From contig CM047429.1 in the NCBI GenBank assembly GCA_026168455.1, forward strand, positions 4,615,125-4,679,124: 64,000 nt of DNA. The letters are read 5' to 3'. Positions 22,929 through 33,403 of the stretch are shown here, piece after piece; positions within the stretch are counted from its first letter, which is position 1; each line of letters begins with the position of its first letter. Under the pieces are notes generated by a model. That model worked only from the letters and a program-made list of their open reading frames with translations, was not told where the DNA came from and did not search any database. Origin of the DNA: Theocolax elegans. Taxonomy: Eukaryota; Arthropoda; Insecta; Hymenoptera; Cerocephalidae. The translations under genes were made by a program, and so were the position numbers.

Positions 22929-24306
22929 GGGAGATTCCATGTGAAGTGATCCAGGTAAAAAATAGAATTTTGTTTTAATGTATGGAATCAGTAGATAACT
23001 ACTTGAATAGAGTGTAGCTAAATTTTTAGACCTAAATTTCAATTAGTACCAGAGCTGTAACCAATCAAAAAATCGAATTTTTTGAAAAAAATGACTTATT
23101 GGCCATTTTTATCACTAAATAACTCAAAATCTAACAATTTTTTCTTATATACATTAAATTTGAAAAAGTTTATAAATTTCAAGAAGAATCTGTTGAAATA
23201 TTTCATTTATATTAGTTTAACATATTGAATATAGTTATAATTAATAAAAACCTTTGTAGTAAAAAAAAAGGTTGTACGATCAAAAATATTTTATCCATCC
23301 AAGAATCTAATTCATCGATGATTAATTACCTTCAAAATGGTGCAAAGTTTGAGTGTGGCAGAGCATTTCAAACAAAGTTATGGTGTTTTTAGTCAAATTT
23401 CTTAATAAAAGAGAGCGAATGCATTTTATGAAAAAAACAGAGTAACCGTATACTTGCATTCAAACAACATGGCACTATTATTCTTCAATAATACTAAAAT
23501 ATACTATTTAATGTTAGTTACTGATACTTTTCAATCTTTAAGCTGCTTACTAACACAAAGCAGTAGGTATAATCAGTTATACCTGTTACATAATTGGATT
23601 TATTGGAATTTTAATAAGTTTCAGGTATTTATTCAATTATATAACAGGTATAACTGCTTATAGCTACTATTTTGTGTTTGTAAGCAGCTTAAAGATTGAA
23701 AAGTATCAGTAACTAACATTAAATAGTATATTTTAGTATTATTGAAGAATAATATAATAGTGCCATGTTGTTTGAATGCAAGTATACGGTTACTCTGTTT
23801 TTTTCATAAAATGCATTTGCTCTCTTTTTTTAAGAAATTTGACTAAAAACACCATAACTTCGTTTGAAATTCTCTGCCGCACTCAAACTTTGCACCATTT
23901 TGAAGGTAATTAATCATCGATGAATTAGATTCTTGGATGGATAAAATATTTTTGATCGTACAACCCTTTTTTTTACTACAAAGGTTTTTATTAATTATAA
24001 CTACATTCAATGTGTTAAACTAATATAAATGAAATATTTCAACAGATTCTTCTTGAAATTTATAAACATTTTCAAATTTAATGTATATAAGAAAAAATTG
24101 TTGGATTTTGAGTTATTAAGTGATAAAAATGGGCAATAAGTCATTTTTTTCAAAAAATTCGATTTTTTGATTGGTTACAGCTCTGGTACTAATTGAAATT
24201 TAGGTCTAAAAATTTAGCTACACTCTATTCAAATAGTTTTCTACTGATTCCATACATTAAAACAAAATTCTATTTTTTACCTGGATCACTTCACATGGAA
24301 TCTCCC
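22929..24306. mobile_element. Hairpin element family D (1,378 bp)
   Basis: A near-complete palindrome with termini GGGAGATTCCATGTGAAGTG and its inverse. The arms extend to a small centre near 23600. (TA)n flanks both ends. No transposase frame is present; the short frame 23454-23663 crosses the centre and is not supported as a gene. The terminal motif resembles families A and B. Confidence 0.9.
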
Positions 24307-24314
24307 ATATATAT

Positions 24315-25260
24315 GGGCTATTTCACGTCAAGTGGTACTATGAAAATTTTAAATCGCTCCAAAATTTGAGAACAGGCTGGAAATATCTTCCAGAAGTTAG
24401 AAAAAAATTAAAGGTGTTAAAAATAATTTGCCTAAGAGTTATTCCATCATGAAAAATGGAAATTTTTCAATTTTTTAGAAAAATTACTATTTTCAAAGCA
24501 ATTTATCTCAAAATTTATTGATTTTTTTGAAAAACCTTATAAACAACTTTTGTTCAAAATAATCTTTAGAACTTAACTACCTAGGTTACAATTCTTAATT
24601 TTAAAATCTCAAAAAGATAGAACACCCGGAAATATTGAATATCAAAAAGAGGCGACCATGCCACAATCGATGTAGATCTAACACCGCTGAAAAGATCACA
24701 TTTTTCGAGAGTTTTCGGATGGCTTGGGTTATATTATTGGCCAAGACCGCTGGTGTAAGTTATGCCCTAAAATACATGAAAATTAGTGATTTTATGAGGT
24801 TTATAATGCATAACTTACACCAGCGGTCTTGGCCAATAATCGCACCCAAGCCATTCGAATACTCTCGAAAAAAGTGATCTTTTGAGCGGTGTTAGATCTA
24901 AATCGATTGTGGCGTGGTCATTTTTTTTTATATTCAATATTTCCGGGTGTTCTATCTCTTCGAGATTTCAAAATTAATAATTGTAACCTTGGTAGGTAAG
25001 TTCTAAAGATTATTTTGAACAAAAGTTGTTTTTAAGGTATTTTAAAAAAAATCAATAGATTTTGAGATAAATGGCTTTGAAAATAGCAATTTCTCTAAAA
25101 AATTGAAAAATTTCCATTTTTCATGGTGGAATAACTCTTAGGCAAATTATTTTTAACACCTAAAAATTTTTTTTCTATCTTCTGGAAGATATTCCCAGCC
25201 TGTTCTCAAATTTTGGAGCGATTTAAAATTTTCATCGTACCACTTGACGTGAAATAGCCC
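24315..25260. mobile_element. Hairpin element family B, full copy (946 bp)
   Basis: Termini are GGGCTATTTCACGTCAAGTG and its inverse. The arms pair throughout to a centre near 24785, where GACCGCTGGTGTAAGTTATG and its inverse face each other. It is separated from family D by only eight TA-repeat bases and from family C by a (TA)n tract. It has no coding capacity. Confidence 0.92.
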
Positions 25261-25274
25261 ATATATATATATAT

Positions 25275-26927
25275 GGGTGGTTCTCTGTGACATCGAAGAT
25301 GAAAAAAATAAATATTGCTATAACTGTGGGAATATGTTTTAGAGGTATCCAGTAGTTCTCCCGAATTTTTTCAGATTTTTTCTGGGCCATTATTTTAAGT
25401 TACATAGAGTCAAAGTTGACATTTTAGCACTTTTTTGCATTATATGCCCATTTTCATGAATTTTTAGCTCCCAGGGGATGCATTTTTCACTAAAAACATA
25501 AGTATGACTTTTTTTGTAAAATTTTCCGAACTTTTCATTAAAAATACTTTTAAAGACATAAATGTATGCTGTCACACTCTTGTAAGCCATTTAAACCTTA
25601 AATAGTGAAAATCAGCAATTCTGCTCCGGACTCTGGTAACCTAATACTGTCTAAAAGATGTCTTTTTATAGTCAGAAACTGCCTAAAAATTTCCAGAGTG
25701 GGTCTCAATCATTAAGATCACTTATGGTCAAAATATCCGGGAAAAGTGCCCGAAATATTAATAGAAATGTATATTTGTTGCCTTATAACGATGAATCTAG
25801 TAGCATGATCATTGCAAAAAAATTTATGCACTTACCTTGGAATCGTAGAAAAGTATCTCCACTTGTTTCAGTATCCATCTAATCCCCTGTAAACTGCTAA
25901 AACTACAAATATTATTATAAAATTATAAAAAATTATTTTTTAAACATTTATAATGCTGGATTTTTAGTTTTACATCCCTTACAAGAATTATAATACTAAT
26001 CTGAAGGATTACTATAAAAGTATCAACATTATTATTATTATTATTCAGCAATACATTGTTTAGATTTCACAAACTTGTCACTGTCACGTTATCATATTAT
26101 TCATTATAATTATATATCCGATTTATTTATATCTTTTGTATTAAATACGTATATTCAGTTATTGTAATAATGATGTTTTTATATTTATAGTAATCCTTCA
26201 GATTAGTATTATAATTCTTGTAAGGGATGTCAAACTAAAAATTCAGCATTATAAATGTTTAAAAATTAATTTTTTACATTTGTATAATAATATTTGTATT
26301 TTTAGCAGCTTACAGGGTATTAGATGGATACTGAAAAAAGTGAAGATACTTTTCTACCACTCCAAGGCAAGTGCACAAATTTTTTTGCAATGATCATGCT
26401 AATAGATTCATCGTTATAAGGCAACAAATATACATTTCTATTAATATTTCGGGCACTTTTCCCGGATATTTTGACCATAAGTGATCTTAATGATTTAGAC
26501 CCACTCTGGAAATTTTTAGGCAGTTTTTGACTATAGAAAGACATCTTTTAGACAGTATTAGATTACCAGAGTCCGGAGCAGAATTGCTGATTTTCACTAT
26601 TTAAGGTTTAAATGACTTACAAGAGTGTGACAGCATACGTTTATGTCTTTAATAGTATTTTTAATGAAAAGTTCGGAAAATTTTACAAAAAAAGTCATAC
26701 TTATGTTTTTAGTGAAAAATGCATCCCCTGGGAGCTAAAAATTCATGAAAATGGGCATATAATGCAAAAAAGTGCTAAAATGTCAACTTTGACTCTCTGT
26801 AACTTAAAATAATGGCCCAGAAAAAATCTGAAAAAATTCAGGAGAACTACTGGATACCTCTAAAACATATTCCCACAGTTATAGCAATATTTATTTTTTT
26901 CATCTTCGATGTCACAGAGAACCTCCC
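25275..26927. mobile_element. Hairpin element family C, full copy (1,653 bp)
   Basis: Termini are GGGTGGTTCTCTGTGACATC and a slightly changed inverse. The arms (about 25275-26010 and 26180-26927) pair nearly completely around a centre with an ATT trinucleotide repeat. Two short frames (66 and 74 codons) are open in both arms: 25390-25590 and 26320-26544 on the minus strand, 25658-25882 and 26612-26812 on the plus strand. They may simply reflect arm identity. Confidence 0.92.
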
Positions 26928-26939
26928 ATATATATATAT

Positions 26940-29241
26940 AGTAACAGTTTGACTAACGCGCGGATGTTTATTTTATTATCGTGGCTGCTCAGCAGTACGG
27001 TTGAACTTACCGTATTTAAATAAACGTATTTTTCCCGCATTGCGGCGGCGGTTACCTGTCCGCTCTATCAAATCTGTTAAGTGTTACTCTGCTTCCAAGG
27101 TTTGGTTTCAGATAACAACCAGATAAAAATCAAATCTGAAATTGACCGCGATATAGGGATATTGCGTTGAGCACTTGTCAATTAGGATTACGAAAGGAAT
27201 CGTACGTGGGTTAAATTCAATTACCGGAACACCGGATTGAATTTGTATTAATAAAGTGAATTTATTGTGTGACGTTGTAAAATGTACAACGCACAAGTAC
27301 ATGCACATGGCTTGTATTTACAAGTCATGTGCATGCATAATTTTTACTTTATGATAGCTCGCGATCGCGTCGCGGGTAGCGAATCCCTCGCTGGCGGACC
27401 GAAGTGCACCGATGCACTTTTAAAATAATCTGATACCCATGGTATGGGTATGTTTTAGCGACGGAGCCGACGAACGACGCGACCGATACCCGACGATAGT
27501 ACGCGGACTACGACCCAGACCACGGCCGAGAGGTATCGTGAGCCAAGGACCGAGCCCAGGTCGTCTCACGATACCTGGCGTATCCGCTGCTGATGTCAAC
27601 AAGATGGGAGGTTAGGCGGCATCCTAACCTCAACCGTCACACGTGCTCAGCAGACGACGACGGCTGAGATGGCGCATGGGTGCGCGCACGCCCGAACTAC
27701 GTACAACTAGTCGGGAGAGCCAGGGTGCTCCCCCACCTTACATCCGTATACCGGGGAACGCGGCACCGACGGCGACGATCGTGCGGCACTAAGAGAGCGC
27801 GCGGAGCGAGGGGAGCGCGCGAGTAGAGTAGGAGTCGCGGTATACCTAATGTATGCGTGCGAAGGTATACCGCGGCATAATAGAATATATATATATATAT
27901 ATAGATATAGACGGTGCGCGCACACCTATGTGTTGGTGTATACTCTTGTATATAGCGCGCGCACGTATATAATATTAGATTAATTAATTTAGCTAGATAG
28001 CGTCGTTAATTTTAAATAAAAACTATGTAGATCCGTCGGTAGAGTTTGGGGCGTTTTGTATTAATTTTATAGAATGTATATAGTTGTAAATAGTAGTCAG
28101 AATTAAATACTAATTGTTGTGTGAGTGTGTCGGGATAGTTAGTATTAATTACATAGCTGGTAGGCACGGGGCGGCAGCACCGACTGGGTTACCGATATGG
28201 TAATTAATTATTTGTATTGAAAGCCTTCCGAGTGTAGGGGATGATTGGTTGCGTGATCGACCCAATAATTAACAGGTTGGTGGTGACGTAAACCACTATT
28301 ATTGGATAATCGGCCTTGACGGAAATAAGATCAAGGCTGACTACGCGTATCGATCACGCAATCAACCACCCTAATCAACGCCGGTAGATAAGCAGTAGAG
28401 TAAGTTAGAGAAGTATAGCGATAGGGTGGGGAGGAAAATCCTTAATTTTGGAGATCGAGCCACGCCGCGAGCCGGATGAAGAAGCCGGTCTCGATGATTC
28501 GCTACCCGATCGTTCGACAAGATAGTCGTGTTTATTGAGTAGAGTTTTTTTTGAGGCAAAGTAGTCATTTCTTCTGAGTAGAGTAGAGTTGAGTTGAGTA
28601 AGAGTAGTAGTCGAGGTGTGAGTCGAGTTGATTGAAGCTGTGAGGAGATTGATGAGGCGAGTAAAATTTACGGTTAGCCCGACGGGCGGCCGAATTATCA
28701 TTAATATTATATTTTTATATATTTGCCGGACGGACGGATATAAGTGTGATTGAGCGTGTGCACGTGTGTGAGCCGGTCGCGGATCGCGTTAATATTGTGT
28801 CGGTGCCGGACTTATAATATTATTTTGAATTTTAAATAAATGAGTTGTGGTTAAAGATTGAATTTGTGAGTGTTATTTGATAGTTTCCATTTACTCTAAA
28901 AGCCGCCGGTTCCGAGGTGGCCAGCCGTCGGGATTCCCTCTGTGACGAGGAGTCGAGGTGAGGATCTGCCGGGTTGCCGAGTAGTGTTGTAACGTAATTA
29001 TTCTTTTTAATTTAAATATCGCCAGGCGCCCAATCAAATACAAATCGGCGGTATCTAGCCATTTTCAACGTCGCTACGACGGAACCTCCGTCGGCCTTTA
29101 ATTTAATCTAATTAAATTCTTCCCGACGAAAAGTAGCGTCTTAATTGAAATAAATATAATTATAAATAAATAATATTATACTTAAATTAATTATTCATTT
29201 CGCCTTGATGTCACGCCCGAATCCCCAGCGTGATCGTTACA
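26940..29241 (+). repeat. Probable LTR region followed by a primer-binding site
   Basis: It begins (A)GTAACAGTTTG directly after (TA)n and ends ...GATCGTTACA at 29241, with TGGCGCCCAACGTGG, a typical Gypsy primer-binding site, at 29243. Its first 330 bases recur at 60031-60171 and 60807-61015, so the start is a repeated element end. Two readings are possible: one 2.3-kb LTR, or a short LTR at 28988-29241 (TGTAACG...CGTTACA, 254 bp) next to an unrelated LTR fragment. GC-rich blocks and small hairpins lie inside. No gag or pol follows. Confidence 0.5.
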
Positions 29242-29242
29242 T

Positions 29243-29257
29243 TGGCGCCCAACGTGG
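29243..29257 (+). other. Primer-binding site (TGGCGCCCAACGTGG)
   Basis: One base after the LTR terminus GTTACA. It marks the 5' end of a plus-strand LTR element whose coding region is absent. Confidence 0.65.
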
Positions 29258-31234
29258 TTTATCGGCATCGGTACGTTTTATTGTTTTTAAATAAAATAAT
29301 ACTTGCAACACGCATTAGTTTGCCTTCTCACTTTTTAATAATATGTCATAATTTGAATTGCGTAAGGACTTATAAATATTTTAATGTTGGAAACAATAGG
29401 TACGCTATATAAATGATTTTTAAGTTGAAAACGAGCGGTTTTAATATTAAAATTTGTTTTTGCAATCACATCAAGTGTCAGCACTTGTTTAATATTTGAT
29501 ATTATTGGTTCGCGATCGATTCAAAACCGTACAGAAAATATTAGTAGATCAAAATGGACTGCCGAATCACTTAAGCAACGGTGGTGCAATATTATTTTAA
29601 TTAAAAGCAACAAAATAGATAAATTTTTGGTTTATTTTACGTACAGAGAAATTAATTTTGCAGAAATGAATTTTATAATAAATATTGTTGCTTATTTTTT
29701 GCTGTAAGACATTTTAGGACTAAAAATTATAAAATAAATTATGTATAGAATACACCTTTCTAAAAAAAAGAGGTTATTTTCCAACAGAAATACTTGCCGA
29801 TTCTATTTTGATTTTAGTTCTTTTTAGTGCAGTAACTTTGATAAAGATTTAGTAATATAAATGTTGAATGAAAATTAGGTTTATGATAGGTACAAACTAC
29901 TTCCTATTTCATTGTAATTTTAATACTTTCTATTGCAGAAACTTTGTACATATTTGCTAATAAAAAAATTTTATGTTATTTTTAAGTAGAAAATGATGTC
30001 CGTCAAATTAAAGATATTCAACTATTATATAACAATTTTAAAAGTATCATTGATATTACACCATAATTGCGTAATCTTACATCTTCGTAAAACCTATATT
30101 TTCGATATTTAACAATTACATTATGTATTACATAAGATTGGTTAGAAGTGAATAAGCAAATGTAGTAAGATAAATAATGTAGGGCAAAAATATGATTTTA
30201 CACTATGCTTACGAATTTTGATACCATTATGGAAGGTGTTTTTTAAACTACTCTCAAAAAGATAATCTCAACTTTAGAAAGTTAACGGTACACATCTAAT
30301 AATAAATAAAAAATTTATAATGTAAAAGTCTAATATTAATAAAATATACTATACATAAGTTTACAATATATCAAAATGAATGTTACACCTGCCAATAAGG
30401 AAAACACATGTATTGATTTTATAAAAATATAAATTGTGAACAAATAACTGTAAAGATAGAGAAAAATAGATTATCCACTAAATTATCCTTATTTTCATTT
30501 ATGCATTTCAAAAAAATATCAGCATACTTTGTTGGAGTACACTTATATCTGATCATAAATAAAAGTATTATAATTTAAATAATGTAAACAAAATGATACA
30601 TATTTATTAAACTTTTTTGCTTCAAAATAGTTATTGTATGCAGAAAAAGTAGAATAAGTAATTATTAGTTACAGAAAGAAAGAAATAATATTACAATTTA
30701 ATATAAAATATAAATCTCTCTGTGATGTAAATATTTACATGACTTTAGCTCTCCCTGGCGGCCACATTTCAACTACAAGCGCTTCTTGATATATAATAAT
30801 AATAATTTATCGTTATCCCCTCTTCCGTACATCCTTTCTCCTCGATCTCTTGCGCAATTGGTGGGAGCGGACAAGCGATACTGCTCTCTGATTTGCAGGA
30901 GCATTGACGTTTGCGAGCATTGATGGTGATCTGTTATTTAAACCTTTACAAATCGCTGGATCACGTGAACTTTTTGATATAACCGTGAAAATATTGAAAA
31001 CTGAAGGTGTACATTTGCTATTAATCAGAATATATACACATAATGGTATAAGAAATAGTATCTATAAGTTCGAAGAAATGTACTTAATGTCTCAGTTAAT
31101 TAATTATTGTTAATTGTGCCTGCAAAAATCGCTGGATTTCAGGGCTTCTTGCATTGGGGCTAATAATGAAACACTAAAATAACACATATATACACGCACA
31201 CACAGATAAAGACGTACACAAACAGAGGATATAT
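29258..31234. other. AT-rich region, no gene seen
   Basis: Long AT-rich stretch with no recognisable gag, pol or host exon. A slightly GC-richer patch lies at about 30745-30930. The 69-codon frame at 30904-31113 has no family features. Confidence 0.5.
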
Positions 31235-31238
31235 ATAC

Positions 31239-32320
31239 TGTAACAGGGTTAATTCCTACTCGTCGGGAGGTTTTTGATTGTCCTGTGCATATCCTCAATG
31301 CACAGGAAATACTCTCGGTGTAACGATCAGCTGTTTTACCAGACAGCTAACCGATCGGCAGAACCGTCCTTTGAGGTGGTGCGAGCTAGCCTCAAGCTCC
31401 GCACGACGACGTCTTCCCTGTGTACAGCGTGTGTACTTACCTAGTACACGCTTTTCCTCGATAACGATTGTTATCTTTCGCCGATATCCGTGCTCGACTA
31501 CTCAGCTATGTGTCGTGCGAAGTGCAATGCACGACATCCGCGGGACATGGCGGTATTCGCCTTCGGGATAGGGTTTGTCGGGAAACCAATAAAATACTAT
31601 ATCGGGTGTGCTATTATGAAACAAATTTATTACAATCACGTGCAATAAACGGTGCAATGACTGATTATGAAAAGTACAAGGTCGGGCCAAGGCGATGCTA
31701 TTCCTTGGCCCAAAAGTAAACAATTATCCGGCTGTTAACAAGTACGCGTGTGTGTGCGCCCGCCGCTATTCGCGTTGAGACTCGACGGGTCGGTCGATCT
31801 CGAGAACGTGGACTACTCGCCAGGTACGAGTTACCTGGCTGCACAACGGATTGACGCGGTTAAGATTGTACCGGAGTGTTAAGCACTCCGGCCTGCCGTG
31901 TACGCGTCTAAGCTGCGGAGAGAGAGAGACGCGACAAGAGCGGTTATTCTCTCGCTTGACTCGCCGTCGGGATACCGCGCGTATCCCGTCGTTAAACACG
32001 CTTACCCAACTCGCAATTATTCGCGCACGCCTGGCCAGGACTTACTTGTAATCCAAGACGACCTGGTTGACTACTTTTTGGCGTTCGGTTCCTCCTTCCT
32101 CTCCTCCTAGTTGCCTCTCCGACGGCTCTTTCTCTCGTCCGATTCTCGGTTCTCTCTCTCTTTCTCCTGGTACTCGCGGTATCGCGTTCGTTCAAAGCTC
32201 GAACAATACTGCCGGTGTGCCGAGCACACCGGTCTTTTCACGCGTTCGCGTCACGCGGCTCAAACGGTAAGTCTACGCGATCGGTACTACTTCGTACCAT
32301 ACGATCCGTTTACCGTTACA
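31239..32320 (-). repeat. Gypsy-2 3' LTR (1,082 bp)
   Basis: TGTAACAGGG...CCGTTACA. The polypurine tract GGAAGGGGGG (minus) abuts it at 32321-32330. It contains about 147 bp (around 32115-32265) that are missing from the other LTR. Confidence 0.93.
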
Positions 32321-32570
32321 CCCCCCTTCCAGACGCAAGGTATATTCCTATGTACCATGCTCTGACTTCGCATAGACGCGTGGGATGTGGTTCGGGTTTT
32401 AGGTTAGGAAATTAAAACTCTACATTATATTTCTCTAACCTTTTTATGTACAAAAATAAAAAACTAAAGAAAATACTTATATTGACTATTACATTTTCTG
32501 TACATGGGTGTAGCCAGGAGTTCTCCTCCTGGCGGTCTTCTCCGGGCTTCGGATGGCCAGGGATCTCCGG

Positions 32571-33380
32571 TTATGGTTGCCGGTGCTTACGGTGATTTTG
32601 GTGGTTGGGGCACGTGCGTGGGTTACGTACCCCAGTCCAATCACATACGAAGCAGCGGCGGGGTTTGCCCTGTCCCGGTGGAGCCGAAGTCCCTGGTGGT
32701 TTGCTGGGCTGCTGCCTGCTGCCCGTCTTGGTGGCTAGCGCCGCCTCCGCGGCTTGCCGTGCGGCCTCATGCGTCCTTGCCTGGGCTTCGCTCCGCTTCT
32801 GCTGGATCTCTTTCTCTACCTTGGAGAGGCGGAGCAGTTCCAGGCGGGCTTCTTTGGCGTTCTTTTCCGCCTGTCGGGCTGTCGCGCGGTTACGGCGGAA
32901 GTTGTTGAGGAGCGCCAATTCCCCCAGGCGGTCGGCTACTCCCTGGTTCCATCCTTGGGAGAAGGCATGGAATCCCGGGAGGGTGTCGTGGGCTTCCTTC
33001 CAATTTTGGAAGACCTTCCTCTCTACCGCGTCCGACCCGTTGGAAATGCGAGACGCGTAGTCGAGTTGGGCCTCCAAAAATCTCCACACCTCCCGGGGAT
33101 CCCTCCCCAAGATGGCCTTAATCCCCCCTCTGTCTTGGCGCGGTGCCAGGGAGTCAGTGATGGCCAGCTCCCTGGTGGGCACCGGGGGTTCTTCTCCCTC
33201 CTCCTCTTCTTCGGAGTCGGTGGAGACGTCCTCCGACGGTGGTCCTGGTGGGGGTATTGGAGGCGAGGGCCTCGCGGCGAAATACTCCTCCATCCCCACC
33301 GTCGTGCCGCTGATGGCACGGGGAGGCCTTCCGGATGTCGACGGAGAACTCGTCGAGTCGGGCTCAGGTTTGGTTTCCAT
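32571..33380 (-). CDS. Gypsy-2 third ORF, 269 aa, in env position but not env-like
   Basis: The ATG at 33380 lies 23 nt after the pol stop (33406-33404), and the frame is intact to 32571, upstream of the 3' LTR. The protein is hydrophilic: an acidic, Pro-rich N-terminus (about residues 1-75, with an EEEEEGEE run), then a region near residues 95-150 with FLEAQLDYASRIS, then a long charged helical stretch, probably coiled coil, about 150-220. Its C-terminus is basic with CFVCDWTGVRNPRTCPNHQ, a possible Cys/His metal site. I see no signal peptide, no membrane segment and no fusion peptide, so it does not resemble an envelope protein. Function unknown; a nucleic-acid-binding or chaperone role is a guess from the metal-site-like tail. 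Confidence 0.75.
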   Translation of the reverse strand: METKPEPDSTSSPSTSGRPPRAISGTTVGMEEYFAARPSPPIPPPGPPSEDVSTDSEEEEEGEEPPVPTRELAITDSLAPRQDRGGIKAILGRDPREVWRFLEAQLDYASRISNGSDAVERKVFQNWKEAHDTLPGFHAFSQGWNQGVADRLGELALLNNFRRNRATARQAEKNAKEARLELLRLSKVEKEIQQKRSEAQARTHEAARQAAEAALATKTGSRQQPSKPPGTSAPPGQGKPRRCFVCDWTGVRNPRTCPNHQNHRKHRQP

Positions 33381-33403
33381 CAATTAAATAGAGGAAAAGC
33401 AGT

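Noticed and set aside
27420..27925. Arg/Pro-rich minus-strand frames in the LTR-like region
   Set aside because: GC-rich non-coding LTR-type sequence; no homology pattern recognised.
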